Part shown: positions 44,455 to 55,264 of the stretch, one piece after another
Layout of the letters: every line of letters starts with the position of its first letter
Position numbering within the stretch: position 1 is the stretch's first letter
Origin: G963674685 sp963674685
GTDB taxonomy: Bacteria; Lernaellota; Lernaellaia; JACKCT01
Direction of reading: 5' to 3'
Assembly: GCA_963674685.2 (NCBI GenBank)
Contig: CAXXWT010000003.1
Coordinates: 868,001-932,000 of the forward strand
Length of the DNA: 64,000 nt
Made by a program: the position numbers and the translations under genes
Notes under the pieces: generated by a model
What the model was told of the DNA's origin: nothing
What the model saw: only the letters and a program-made list of their open reading frames with translations
Database searches by the model: none

Positions 44455-45258
44455 TTATAGCGCTTGGAGATGCCATGACAAACGACCTGATTGATTTCGA
44501 GCGGTATGTGAAGGAGACGGCTGATAGACAATGAATCCGATGAGGACCGCGATGATCGAGCCTCTGGGAATGGATTTGCCGGGGTCTTTCAAGTCGCCGG
44601 AAAGACCAAGCCCGGCCATGACGCCTGTGACTGCCGGAAAGAAAACAGCGAAACCGACCCAGAAATTTACTTCACCGGAAACGGGGATTTGAGTGAACAC
44701 TGAACCAGTGAATTTTGAAGCCGCGCCAATGGTCAGTGCGACCAAAGATGTTCCAATCAGCATCATCAGGGGAATTTGAATTTTCAAGGCCAGTTTGGCG
44801 CCGAGAAACGCAAGCACAGCCACCACCACGACGATTATAAATGCCGATGTCTGCAAGGGAATTTGCGGCAACACAAACTGGAGCGCTTCAGCCAAACCGA
44901 AAGCGTATAGAGTTACGGAAAAAGCCTGCGAAAGGAAAAGGGGCAACCCGATCGCGCCGCCGATTTCAAGTCCGAGGCTTCTTGAAATAATGTAATAAGC
45001 GCCTCCACCTCCGACATGGATGTTGGTGGCGACAGAAGAAAAGGAAAGGGTCGTTATCAAGGTGATGGTATTGGCGATGACGGCGATCAGGATAATCCGT
45101 TCGATACCCAAATGCCCGACCAGCCAACCGAGCCGGAGGTACATGATCACGCCGAGAACGGTCAGCATTGTCGGAGTGAAAACGCCTAAAAAAGCCCCAA
45201 GTTTCTTCCCATCCATTTCAGACGAGGCATGAAAGGACTTAGTACTTGTGTTTTTCAT
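44455..45258 (-). pseudogene. SLC12-type (cation-chloride cotransporter/APC) permease, 3'-truncated
   Basis: The frame encodes about 250 residues of a membrane permease with some six hydrophobic segments, including GAFLGVFTPTMLTVLGVIMYLRLG and GGGGAYYIISRSLGLE, which match the start of cation-chloride cotransporter-like APC proteins (usually 700 or more residues, twelve helices). Past IAVLIGFIVY the sequence turns hydrophilic (QPSPSHTARNQ) and stops. No continuation is visible in other frames, so the 3' two thirds are missing. No ribosome site precedes the ATG. It is probably a deletion remnant at the edge of the accessory region. Confidence 0.75.
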
Positions 45259-45470
45259 AGTGAATCGACATTCCCGATATCAACCAACGACGAATCGACT
45301 TTCAGTTCATCGCTGCGCCATTTCAGTTTCGTGCTGAGCATCTCCGTGAAGTATGGCGCAACTAAAGAGCTTTTCCTAACAATATCTCTCAAATTGCCGG
45401 TATGGGAGTGTAACTGAAAAAATTGTCAGCCTCAGCTTTCGAGTGTTTACGTCTATTCGCAAATCAGCCG

Positions 45471-48400
45471 TTAAGCTCGTGATTCATGTGTCGGCTTGCC
45501 CATGATAACGAGAATCCGGTGTTTGACCAGATCCCGAACAAGCCGGATGATGCCGTCCTCGATAAATTGGCCATCCATCTCTACACGAGCAACACCTCGC
45601 TCCCGATTGTCCGGGTTATCGACCTGAATTTCGTAGAGCGCTTCGCCGTGGCGAAAACTCATCTGAAACCCATCCCACCAATCGGGAATGACCGGATCGA
45701 CCTGCATGGTTTCGCCGCGCACTTTAAGCCCCATTATCTCCTCTATCCAGGCGCGATACATCCACGCAGCGGAACCTGTATACCAGGACCAACCACCCTG
45801 ACCGATTCGTCCCGGCAGGCGGTAAACGTCAGCTGCGACCACGTAGGGCTCAACCCCATAGCGCCAAACTGCTTCCGGCTCACGTGCGTACTCAATAGGA
45901 TTGATCATCCTAAGTATTCTCACCGCACGGGAACCATCCCCTTTGCGCGCCATGGCCATGGCCAGCCAGATGGCAGCGTGTGTGTACTGGCCTCCGTTTT
46001 CCCGAACTCCAGGCGGGTAACCTTTTATGTATCCGGGCGAAGGTTCGGATTCATCAAACGGAGGATCAAAGAGTTGCACCAGCTTTTCATCCTCACGCAC
46101 AAGGTGATTCCATGCCGATTCAAGTGCCTTCTCCGCACGGTCCTTGTTGGCTACTCCGCTGAGACAGGCCCATGATTGGGGAAGGGAATCGATCCGCGCT
46201 TCCTTATTCGCCGAAGACCCAAGTGGGGCGCCATCGTCAAAGGTCGCCCGTAAATACCACTCCCCGTCCCAAGCGAACTGTTCAATTTGCGTGATCAGCG
46301 CCTCACGTTCTTGCTTGTAGGACCGGCTTTGTTCAGACTTACCCATCAAGTCGGACATCTCGATCATCCCATACATGACATCCACCATGAACCACGCCAG
46401 CCAGACGCTTTCGCCCTTGCCGCCCGCACCTACCAGATTCATCCCGTCGTTCCAGTCGCCACTGCCCATCAAGGGCAAGCCATTGACGCCAAACCGTTGG
46501 CTATAAGCAAGGGCACGTTGACAGTGTTCGAAAAGCGTAGCCTTTTCGGACGAAACAACTGGCGATTGAAAGCTCTCATGCTGATCGTCGTTTAACAACG
46601 GAGCGTCGAGGAAGGGGATTTCTTCTTGCAGAATGCTTACATCGGCCGTGACTCGGACATACTGCGCCACAACGAAAGGAAGCCATAATAGATCATCGGA
46701 GCATCGTGAACGGATGCCCTCGCCACCCGGCGGATGCCACCAGTGCTGGACATCGCCTTCCAGGAACTGACGGCCGGCAGCGAGCATGATGTACTCACGC
46801 GCAAGCACTGGATGAGCATAAAGCAGGGCCATCACATCCTGTAACTGGTCGCGGAATCCAAATGCGCCACCGGATTGATAGAAACCGGAACGCCCCCACA
46901 TCCGGCAGCTTAGGCTTTGATAAAGCAGCCAACGATTGATCAGGATGTCTGTGGAAAGTTCAGGGGTTTGGACCTGAATTGTACCAAGCTTGTCGTCCCA
47001 CCATGCCTGGGTTTGCCGCAGTGACGCCTCCACCTTCGCACCACTCCGATAGGCTGACACTAGCGTGTTGGCCTGCTCCACCGAAGTCGCTTGACCAAGC
47101 ATGAATGTGATTTCCGCACGCTCTCCCGGAGCCAGTTTCAAGGCTATCTGCACGGCGGCACATGGGTCAAAGCCCGCTCCTGCTCGGTTTGTAAGCTTGG
47201 TGTGTTCCATCGCTGCAGGATTACTCATCGAACGATTGCGCCCCAAAAAGGACCTGCGGTCGCAAGTATAAGACGATGCAGGTGCGCTCACCGCCGCGAA
47301 TGCCACCCGGTCCGCATAATCGGGATGGAAGCGATTGCGGGCCAAAATCGCTTGGACTTCATCATCCCAGGTTGTCACTACGTGCATTTGTGTGGACTCA
47401 CGTGTCTCGCCCAATGTCCACTCGACATAATAAGTCAGCGAGAATTTGCGCGGCCGACCTGAATCGTTTCGCAACACAAGTTTCTGCAATTTTATTGGCT
47501 GTCCGCCTTGATCATCCACGGGAACGAAGAGTGTCAACTCCTGTTCGATACCGTGGCTGTTATGTTCGAATATTGAGTATCCAACCCCGTGACGGGCTCG
47601 GTATGCGGTCTTTTCACGGATGGGAGATGCGGTCGGAGTCCAGAAGATTCCGGTTTCCTCATCGCGGATGTAGATCGTTTCAGATGGCGGATCTGTAACC
47701 GGATCGTTTGACCATTTAGTCAGTCGGTTGCGCTGGCTGTTGCCCTGCCAAGTGAAACCGGCTCCGGTTTCACTCACGAGAGTTCCGAACGTCGGGTTGG
47801 CGATAACGTTGGCCCAGGGAGCCGGTGTGTGAATGTCCGGACCGAGATAAATTGCGTATTCGCGTCCGTTCGGAGTAAATCCTCCCAAGCTGTTGAAGAA
47901 GGGAAGTTCCATGAAAGGAAGCGCCGCCGAAGGATCTCGGGGATCCCGTTTTTTGTTTATCTGTTCGGGTAAAGCCGGCGCATCCCGCGGCGGGGTGGCA
48001 AGTTGCTGGGGTAAGGCGCCGCGGGCTGCCACCATCATCACACTCGCCGCTGCGAGAAGAAGCGTCAAGTCTTCAGCCGGAATCAGGTTCGCATTGAGTA
48101 GATAGACTCTCCCTGGTCGCTCCAGGTCAGCATTGGAGCCGTGAAACTGAATCAGGTGTTCAAGCTCCTCGCGAAGCGGCTGCGTATATCCGCTGGCTTC
48201 CTCGTTGAGGATTACCAGGTCGGCTGCGAGCCCATGCATTCTCCAATATGCATGCGCCTGGAGCATCTGACGGATCAGGCCCATATCCCGAGTTTCACCG
48301 ATGGCGACAAGGGCAATGGGCAAATCACCCGAAATTGAATATGCCCACAAACCGGACTGCCCCTTTCGGTTTTCGGCAATGCGTGACGCAGCGGCGCGAA

Positions 48401-51400
48401 GGCGAAGATTCGGATAAAGCAGGTGGCTTGCCAGTTGCTGAAAGCGGCGCGTTTCATCGGGTTGAATCCGCAAAAGACGCAATTCAAGCTGGGCGGACGC
48501 CCAGGCGAATTCCATCGCGCGGTCGATTGCATAGGGGTCGGAGTACTTTCTTGTCAGGTCGACAACCCGTTCGCGCGAGGGGGCAGCTGCCAGAACCATC
48601 GAAACCTGAACACGTTGGCCGGGAGACAGGTGGAGGCTCCGGCGAAGACTGAAGATCGGATCCAAGACAAATCCCTGACTACCGCCTGGTTCCTGCAATG
48701 CGCCCATCGGGCGGGCGGGCGTATGCCCTCGGCCTATGAAGCGGGTCCGGTCGGTCTCGAAGCGCAAGTCTTTATCTATGGGATCAGAAACGTCCTGGTT
48801 CAGCGTTATGCAGTGAGCAACATAGACGGGTGGTTCGTCATTGCTTCGAGGCCGGCGGCTCGCCAGCAGCCCCCGGTTCTCAGGCAGCGCCTCGGTCTTA
48901 ATAAATAGTTTGTTGAAGGCCGGATGCTGTCGATCCGAATTATGCGGCGCCAGTGCAAGTTCAACATAGCTTGTAAGTTCGATCCGGCGGTTGCCGGCGG
49001 ACCGATTTATCAACGTCATCCGCCGAATTTCAACATCATCTTCCGGCGCAACGATGATCTCGGTTTCGCTCTCGATATCGTCATCAACGCGCCTGAATAC
49101 GGCACGGTCCAACGTAAAGTTGACCGAAAACTTCTCGGATTTTCCGCCGGTCGGCTGATAGGTATTGCACCACAATAGACCGGAATCGGCATCTCGAATG
49201 TAGCAAAAGACACCCCAGGAATCCCGGGTTGTGTCTGACCGCCAGCGCGTTATATCGAAGTCATTCCAGCGACTGTACCCCCCACCGGCGTTTGTCACCA
49301 TGAGGTTATACCGACCGTTCGACAACAGTTGTGTTTTGGGCGTTTTGGTGTGAGGGGTTGTGAAATGACTGACCGACGGCGCAACTTCCCCGATGCCGGG
49401 CGCCGAGGAGACTCGTTCTCGCGTGGAAACATGGTGCAGCGGTGGCGAGAGCGGAATGCGTTCATGAAGCAAAGGCTCCGTCGCTCGTACTCGCGGGTCA
49501 GCGTGATAACGGCTGTGAAGACAGTTGTCATGCAGGAAATTGTTCAATGCCAGAAAACTCATACCCTGATGATGCGCCATATATGCGCGCACTATCACCC
49601 CAGGGGCAGCCTCTGGGCCTGGTTTCCTGCCGTAGTCCAGCGATTCGTAGTAGCCGTAATTGCTATGAAGACCCAAGTCGGCAAGTCGTTTCAAGTTCTG
49701 CACGGCCTCCCGGGGAACGACACTGACCGCCAAGAATGTTGCATAGGGCGCAATGACGATTCTTTCGACCAGGCCGCGTTTAAGCCCGAGTTCCGGCACT
49801 CCGAATGCCTGATATTGATATGTCTTGTGGATATCCATATCGCCGAAAGCGCATTCTGATATTCCCCATGGCACCCGGTGTTTGCGTCCGTAAGCGATCT
49901 GGATCGCAATGGCTTCTCTGACAGCTTTATCCAGCAGGGTGTTGCCATAGGACCGTTGAAATAGCATCGGCATCAGATATTCGAACATTGTTCCGGTCCA
50001 ACTGAGCAGCGCACGACGCCGACCGATGGCTCCGAAAGGTCGGCCCATGGCGAACCAGTGCTCATTGGAAATGTCCCCACGAGCAATAGCGACAAAACTT
50101 CCCAAGCGCGCTTCGCTTGCCAGCAGATCGTAGAAGGCTTGGTCCAGGCGGCTTTCAGAAACATTGAAACCGATGGAAAAAAGACGTCGCTCAGCGTTAT
50201 AGAGAAAACGCATATTGATCGACTCCGAGAGTTCAAAACATTCACGAGTGAGTTGCCTCATCAAACCCTTCACTTCACCGGCCAGCCATTTCGATCGATC
50301 AAATGCCGCCTTTACACGATCAATCCAATCCAGGAGGGCGCGCTCACTCGCGGGCGTTTTCTTCCTGATGGCTTGGAGGGAATCAATGCAGGTGAGATTG
50401 CCGGCGGCCAGATCTTGAAGCGAGGGCGCGGTATAAAGAGCTTCACGGAAAGACGGGAGGAATTCCGGTTGCAACTCATTAATCTCTTCCTCTGTTTTTT
50501 CGGCCAGGATTTCAATCCAACCAAGGTAGCGATCCGCAACGCTCAGCCAAGCGTCCAACTGCAACTGCACTTGCCCGGACCAATACCCGGAATCGCCTTG
50601 CTCGGAAGATGATCCCAAAGTATTTTCAGACGAGAAGTCAGTGTTTTTTACAGTCCGTCGCAAAAGCTCCAGCAAATCGGAAATATTATTCGGCGGAGAT
50701 TTCCATGCACCCGACAGGTCGTCCAGAGCGTGTAAATCCAAGCCGGGAAATTCCTCTTCCCGGGCGATTTGCCGCAGGACTTCCACGGTGTCATGCAAGC
50801 CCGCAAAGGCTTGCCCGTCCAGCAACGGCTTCTTGATGAGCGACTCCAGCCCTCGCTCCAACGTCCATAGGGCGCCAAGCAGATTTCCGCTGTCCACGGT
50901 GGAAACGTAGCGCGGATTAAGAGGTTCCAGAGTGTTGATATCGTACCAATTCAGGAGATGGCCCTCATGTCGCTCCAACTTCCGGATCGTCTCCATCGTC
51001 TTTGTCAGCTTATGCGTTACCTCGTCTACGGTTATGTAGCCAAAGTCATGGGCGCTGAGCACGCTCACAAGATATAGGCCAATATTGGTCGGGCTGGTTC
51101 GCAAGGCGAGCGTATTCTGGTGGGAGACCTGGTAGTTGTCGGGAGGCAGCCACGAGGTTTCTTCATTCACAAAATCCGAAAAATAGCGCCAAGTGCGCCG
51201 CGCAACATTTCTTAGAAATTGCAGGTCTTCTTCAGGAAGCAGATGTTGCGAGTGTTTTGCTGAAGGACGACGGCAAAGGAGCCAGCCGATTATCGGCGAG
51301 AAAAACCAGAGTATAAGCCATGGGCTTGCCGCCCCAAGGTTTGCCGGCATCCAGAAGGCAACCGCCAATCCCATGAGTATACTGAGAACGCTCGCCGAAC

Positions 51401-54400
51401 CCATTGATAACAGAAACTTCGGTGTTTTGGCTTTGGCTTTATTATGCATCGCCTGGGCCGAGGTCCATTCCAGCAGTCTTCGATGAGAGATGTGCCGGCG
51501 ATACAAAACACGCGCAATGGCATCCAACGCCAACCAGGCCTGGTATGGAAGCAATGCCGCCTCAACCCCGACCCGGAGAATATCTTGCTTCTGTTTCGCG
51601 AGGGAGAAACCTTTCAGCCCCTTGCGTGTGGTTGCCCAGGTGAAGGGCTGCAGCAAAGAGTGAAAAAGCAGTTGAGCGGCAACTAAAACAGTGGCGATCC
51701 ATCCAGCCCGGAACGAAATCATCCAGGAGGTCAACAGCAGGCCCAAACTGGCCGCGGGTAGCAGACTTCGGCGAAGGTTGTCAAATATTTTCCAACGCCC
51801 AAACCAAGAGATTGGATTGGGATATCGCCCGCCGTCAGGTTTGGGAACTCGCGGCATGATCCAGCCAGCGATCTGCCAATCGCCACGAATCCAGCGGTGC
51901 AACCGCTTGACATAGCTCATGTAGTCCTGTGGAAACTCATCATAGATTTCGATGTCGCTGGCCAGCCCCGCTCGCACGTGAGCGCCTTCGATCAGATCAT
52001 GGCTGAGCAACCGGGCTTCGGGGAACGTGCCCGAAAGAACCTGGCCGAAAACGCGCACATCGTAAATGCCTTTGCCGTGATAGGATCCCTCGCCTGTCAG
52101 ATCCTGATAGGCGTCAGACACCATATTTGTATAAGGGTCAATGCCGACCGGGTCCGAAAACAGTCGGCTGAAAGGCGAACCGTTGGCGCTGGGCAGGGAT
52201 GAACTCACGCGAGGCTGAATGATCGTGTAACCGGACAGAACCCGACCCGTTTGATCTAGCCGCGCCCGGTTGAGCGGATGCGCCAGGGTCTCGATCAGTC
52301 GGCGGGCGGCGCTTGTCGGCAACTGCGTGTCGCTGTCAAGGGTAATGACATACCTTACATCGAAAAGTCCGTCAGGATCGCCGACGTACACCAAACGCTC
52401 AGCATCATGAGATCGCGTGCCTGCGATCAGATCGTTAAGCTCCTCCAGCTTCCCGCGTTTGCGTTCCCAGCCAATGTATTTTTGCTCGCTTTCGCTCCAC
52501 TTGCGTTTGCGATGGAAAAGAAAAAATCGTCCGTCGCCATAGCGCCGATTGAGGTTTTCAATACGCCTTTCTACGGATTGCAGCAGCGCCGGGTCCGCAT
52601 CGCAATGGGTATGGTCGGCATCTTTATAATCCGAGTAGAGCCCAAAGAGCAGATTGGCTTCCTTGTTGGCCAGATAACGAATCTCAAGTTTTTCCACTTC
52701 ACTTTCGATCGTCTTCTGATCCACGAGCATCATGGGTACAACGACCAGGGTTCGGCAATCGTCGGGAATCCCCGATTCGCTGAAATCCATCTTCGACAGA
52801 GCTCGCGGTGGGAAAATTCGCATAATAAGGGCGTTCAAGATTTCGATTGAGAACTGGCTTATGGGAATAAGCAGGAGTGCGGCGATGATCAACTGAGTCC
52901 ACGGACCATGGGTGTTCAAACCAAGATGAAGGACCAGGACAATAAACGCGATGGTGAAGAAAACCAGACCGAGAAAGTAGACTGCCGAGTGATGACGATA
53001 CGCCCAGTGCAAAGCGCGAAAACGTAGAGTCTCACGGCATTTTATAAATCGTGCCAGTTCCTCCCTCTTTTCGCCGATCAGATAGGCGCCGACGTGAGCC
53101 GATCGCTCATCCTCCGATGACCCCGTGTCGGACCTGGTAGCCAAATCAAGGGCGTGTTGGGCAACCTTCCACTCTTCCAGGCCGGACCCACGGTGAAGAT
53201 CCTCAATCGCTCTGCGGTAACGGTCGCGCGTGGCAAAATCCATCTGAGGATAGATGCCAACCGGGTCCAGGCGCAGGGTCTGCTCTACCAGGCTGAGCTT
53301 CTCGAAACATTCCTTCCAGTCGAGCAAAGCAAAACGGCGCAGACTGGTAAACGCATTCTCGATGGATATTTGGTTCGTTGTCTGGCGATTCTTTTCACGC
53401 AACAGAAGGTCGCTGATGGATTTTTGGAGTGTGCGCTCCAGCCAGTTCTGCATCGGAACCAGCACCGCCCCTTCGTCATAGAGGCGGTTGATCAGTTGCG
53501 AGGCGAAATAGGGACTGGGATCGGGGTAGGCTTCGGTAAATTTCGCCATGGTGGAATAAAGCAGGTTGGGATCGCGTCGGTTGGCTGTAATCAGGCGGTG
53601 CGCCCAGAAATCTGCGATCTCTTCCTCTCGCAGTTCGGTCAAGGCTCGGTCGGCAAGTTCCCCAATGGCTTCAATCAGCACTATGCGCAACATCTGAGGA
53701 ACAGCCCAGAGTTCGCCGATTGATAGAGGTCTCACCGACTGATAGGCCTCGATAAACGCCAGTATGTTTTCCTCATCCAGGCGAAACTCGACGTTGGTAA
53801 CGAGTTCCTTGGCTAGATTGTAGATACGGGGCAGACCACGGTCGGATTTGCTTGTTAGCGCCGGGAGTTGCCGGTAATACGACCAGGGCAAATTCAAACG
53901 AACATCGCGGGCGTTGCCTTCAAGTATGTATTCATTGTCGAGCAGCCACTCGGTGGTCGCCGGCGTGCTTTGCTGCAAATGGGAAGCCTCGGACAAGTCG
54001 GCACAAACTCGCTGCACCCATCGGCGACAGCGATCCAATCGTTTCAATAGCTCGGTGTTTCGCAACGGTTTGGAATCGAGCTGATGACCGGAGGCCAGTT
54101 CCCGCGCATGGTCCTGAATCTGCCCGTTGGTAAAAGGCGCTCCGCCGAAAATACGATCTCCTTGCTCACAAGGGGGACTTTCCCGCCGGGGATGCAGAAT
54201 AAAAACGGCGGGTGGAATCTCACCGTTTTCCAATAAAGCGGTCATGGGGACTTTCAAGCGTTCAATCGGCGCCTGAAGAATTATGGCGGTCTCTCCAGAA
54301 ACGAGCCAACGCAATTGATCTTTGAGCAAGGCTTTGTCAACACCGAAGCTTGATCTACGTATCAAGGACAGACTGAGAAGTATCCCGACGACGCCACATG

Positions 54401-54677
54401 CCACAGCCAGCGCCGTGGTGGAGAGCATTTGATTGATGATCGGTCCCGGCCATTGAAAGAGGAACGAAATGACCGTGGCAATTGTCCCCGACAGGAGAAA
54501 AGCCCCGGTCGCCCCGAAAACCCTGCGCCGGAGAAAAGGATCCCAGATGCGGATTCCACCGTTCGCGTTTTTACTCACACAAGCGACACGGTAAAAATGT
54601 TTCCGACGCAATTTTTCGGAGGCGGACCGTGCTTCTTGCTGTTTCTGATAAAATCCAATGAGGGTGCCTGATTTCAT
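45471..54677 (-). CDS. ndvB: Cyclic beta-1,2-glucan synthase (NdvB/Cgs-like, GT84 + GH94)
   Basis: A 3068-residue membrane protein, in the size range of NdvB/Cgs. The order is: two membrane segments near residues 54-106; a soluble region; two more near 570-620; a GT2-like GT84 domain with LDSDTQLP near residue 781 and a later RWIRGDWQ motif; a membrane cluster; a glycoamylase-like domain; two GH94-type carbohydrate-binding units; and the C-terminal GH94 phosphorylase domain with GSGDWNDGMN near 2741. It uses UDP-glucose to build, trim and cyclise periplasmic beta-1,2-glucan, for osmotic adaptation or host interaction. AAGGA precedes the ATG. It follows hpf by 24 bp, probably as one transcript. 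Confidence 0.95.
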   Translation of the reverse strand: MKSGTLIGFYQKQQEARSASEKLRRKHFYRVACVSKNANGGIRIWDPFLRRRVFGATGAFLLSGTIATVISFLFQWPGPIINQMLSTTALAVACGVVGILLSLSLIRRSSFGVDKALLKDQLRWLVSGETAIILQAPIERLKVPMTALLENGEIPPAVFILHPRRESPPCEQGDRIFGGAPFTNGQIQDHARELASGHQLDSKPLRNTELLKRLDRCRRWVQRVCADLSEASHLQQSTPATTEWLLDNEYILEGNARDVRLNLPWSYYRQLPALTSKSDRGLPRIYNLAKELVTNVEFRLDEENILAFIEAYQSVRPLSIGELWAVPQMLRIVLIEAIGELADRALTELREEEIADFWAHRLITANRRDPNLLYSTMAKFTEAYPDPSPYFASQLINRLYDEGAVLVPMQNWLERTLQKSISDLLLREKNRQTTNQISIENAFTSLRRFALLDWKECFEKLSLVEQTLRLDPVGIYPQMDFATRDRYRRAIEDLHRGSGLEEWKVAQHALDLATRSDTGSSEDERSAHVGAYLIGEKREELARFIKCRETLRFRALHWAYRHHSAVYFLGLVFFTIAFIVLVLHLGLNTHGPWTQLIIAALLLIPISQFSIEILNALIMRIFPPRALSKMDFSESGIPDDCRTLVVVPMMLVDQKTIESEVEKLEIRYLANKEANLLFGLYSDYKDADHTHCDADPALLQSVERRIENLNRRYGDGRFFLFHRKRKWSESEQKYIGWERKRGKLEELNDLIAGTRSHDAERLVYVGDPDGLFDVRYVITLDSDTQLPTSAARRLIETLAHPLNRARLDQTGRVLSGYTIIQPRVSSSLPSANGSPFSRLFSDPVGIDPYTNMVSDAYQDLTGEGSYHGKGIYDVRVFGQVLSGTFPEARLLSHDLIEGAHVRAGLASDIEIYDEFPQDYMSYVKRLHRWIRGDWQIAGWIMPRVPKPDGGRYPNPISWFGRWKIFDNLRRSLLPAASLGLLLTSWMISFRAGWIATVLVAAQLLFHSLLQPFTWATTRKGLKGFSLAKQKQDILRVGVEAALLPYQAWLALDAIARVLYRRHISHRRLLEWTSAQAMHNKAKAKTPKFLLSMGSASVLSILMGLAVAFWMPANLGAASPWLILWFFSPIIGWLLCRRPSAKHSQHLLPEEDLQFLRNVARRTWRYFSDFVNEETSWLPPDNYQVSHQNTLALRTSPTNIGLYLVSVLSAHDFGYITVDEVTHKLTKTMETIRKLERHEGHLLNWYDINTLEPLNPRYVSTVDSGNLLGALWTLERGLESLIKKPLLDGQAFAGLHDTVEVLRQIAREEEFPGLDLHALDDLSGAWKSPPNNISDLLELLRRTVKNTDFSSENTLGSSSEQGDSGYWSGQVQLQLDAWLSVADRYLGWIEILAEKTEEEINELQPEFLPSFREALYTAPSLQDLAAGNLTCIDSLQAIRKKTPASERALLDWIDRVKAAFDRSKWLAGEVKGLMRQLTRECFELSESINMRFLYNAERRLFSIGFNVSESRLDQAFYDLLASEARLGSFVAIARGDISNEHWFAMGRPFGAIGRRRALLSWTGTMFEYLMPMLFQRSYGNTLLDKAVREAIAIQIAYGRKHRVPWGISECAFGDMDIHKTYQYQAFGVPELGLKRGLVERIVIAPYATFLAVSVVPREAVQNLKRLADLGLHSNYGYYESLDYGRKPGPEAAPGVIVRAYMAHHQGMSFLALNNFLHDNCLHSRYHADPRVRATEPLLHERIPLSPPLHHVSTRERVSSAPGIGEVAPSVSHFTTPHTKTPKTQLLSNGRYNLMVTNAGGGYSRWNDFDITRWRSDTTRDSWGVFCYIRDADSGLLWCNTYQPTGGKSEKFSVNFTLDRAVFRRVDDDIESETEIIVAPEDDVEIRRMTLINRSAGNRRIELTSYVELALAPHNSDRQHPAFNKLFIKTEALPENRGLLASRRPRSNDEPPVYVAHCITLNQDVSDPIDKDLRFETDRTRFIGRGHTPARPMGALQEPGGSQGFVLDPIFSLRRSLHLSPGQRVQVSMVLAAAPSRERVVDLTRKYSDPYAIDRAMEFAWASAQLELRLLRIQPDETRRFQQLASHLLYPNLRLRAAASRIAENRKGQSGLWAYSISGDLPIALVAIGETRDMGLIRQMLQAHAYWRMHGLAADLVILNEEASGYTQPLREELEHLIQFHGSNADLERPGRVYLLNANLIPAEDLTLLLAAASVMMVAARGALPQQLATPPRDAPALPEQINKKRDPRDPSAALPFMELPFFNSLGGFTPNGREYAIYLGPDIHTPAPWANVIANPTFGTLVSETGAGFTWQGNSQRNRLTKWSNDPVTDPPSETIYIRDEETGIFWTPTASPIREKTAYRARHGVGYSIFEHNSHGIEQELTLFVPVDDQGGQPIKLQKLVLRNDSGRPRKFSLTYYVEWTLGETRESTQMHVVTTWDDEVQAILARNRFHPDYADRVAFAAVSAPASSYTCDRRSFLGRNRSMSNPAAMEHTKLTNRAGAGFDPCAAVQIALKLAPGERAEITFMLGQATSVEQANTLVSAYRSGAKVEASLRQTQAWWDDKLGTIQVQTPELSTDILINRWLLYQSLSCRMWGRSGFYQSGGAFGFRDQLQDVMALLYAHPVLAREYIMLAAGRQFLEGDVQHWWHPPGGEGIRSRCSDDLLWLPFVVAQYVRVTADVSILQEEIPFLDAPLLNDDQHESFQSPVVSSEKATLFEHCQRALAYSQRFGVNGLPLMGSGDWNDGMNLVGAGGKGESVWLAWFMVDVMYGMIEMSDLMGKSEQSRSYKQEREALITQIEQFAWDGEWYLRATFDDGAPLGSSANKEARIDSLPQSWACLSGVANKDRAEKALESAWNHLVREDEKLVQLFDPPFDESEPSPGYIKGYPPGVRENGGQYTHAAIWLAMAMARKGDGSRAVRILRMINPIEYAREPEAVWRYGVEPYVVAADVYRLPGRIGQGGWSWYTGSAAWMYRAWIEEIMGLKVRGETMQVDPVIPDWWDGFQMSFRHGEALYEIQVDNPDNRERGVARVEMDGQFIEDGIIRLVRDLVKHRILVIMGKPTHESRA

Positions 54678-54701
54678 TCGCTGTCCTTGAGGAATCGTGC
54701 G

Positions 54702-55001
54702 TTAATTTTCGCGTTCTCGTCGGAGTCTTCTTTCGATCGAACGGGCAATTTGCACTGCGGCGCGATCGATGACGGCTCCAAGATCAGAATCCGCATCCTC
54801 GACAACGATCTTCCGCGTCGGGCGGAGAAACAGTTCAATCCGACACTTTTTATGGCCCGAATTGCCCGCGGCCGACAGAGCCACGGTCAAGCGGGCGACT
54901 TTCGAAGAATACCGGCTTAAAGCAAGGCGCAGCCTGCTTTCAATCTTGTCTTTCACTTCATCGGTAATCTCGATGTCGCCATTGATGAATGTAATATTCA
55001 T
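54702..55001 (-). CDS. hpf: Short ribosome hibernation-promoting factor (HPF/RaiA family)
   Basis: Starting at ATG 55001 the product has 99 residues: MNITFINGDIEITDEVKDKI, then a basic middle and the family-typical DLGAVIDRAAVQIARSIERR. The length fits short HPF without the C-terminal dimerisation domain. Such proteins bind the small ribosomal subunit in stationary phase or stress. An in-frame ATG at 55013 lacks a ribosome site. It is placed directly before ndvB and after a broken hydrolase. Confidence 0.9.
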   Translation of the reverse strand: MNITFINGDIEITDEVKDKIESRLRLALSRYSSKVARLTVALSAAGNSGHKKCRIELFLRPTRKIVVEDADSDLGAVIDRAAVQIARSIERRLRREREN

Positions 55002-55119
55002 TGTTCTTTCCATTCATTGTTGGAACGGTTTCGCTTCGATCTTCGTACCTTTCTCGATTGAGGAGGATCGAAGCGTGCATTAGGACGGCTTGGATCAAGA
55101 AGAAATTTGATCGCCAGGC

Positions 55120-55236
55120 GCGGTGGGAGTCCATAATGCCATGTAGCAAAACAAGTGGTGCGCCTGCACCCATTTCTCCCCACGCAATCGATGTGCCCCG
55201 TACCGCGGTCTCATGTGCTTTTCCGATCATTTCCAT
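55120..55236 (-). pseudogene. Alpha/beta-hydrolase remnant (N-terminus only)
   Basis: From ATG 55236 (AGGAGAG upstream) the frame gives about 40 residues matching an alpha/beta hydrolase start: TSIAWGEMGAGAPLVLLHGIMDSHRAWR, with the oxyanion HG motif. After that the similarity ends, and the frame runs into hpf without the nucleophile elbow or the remaining 200 residues. It is a deletion remnant between the DUF5670-like gene and hpf. Confidence 0.65.
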
Positions 55237-55264
55237 TTATTCGCTCTCCTGGCAAATCGACAAA

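Noticed and set aside
32000..44500. Attachment-site direct repeats bounding the accessory region
   Set aside because: I compared the 32.0-32.2 and 44.1-44.5 kb ends by eye and found no convincing shared core, and no tRNA gene is present.
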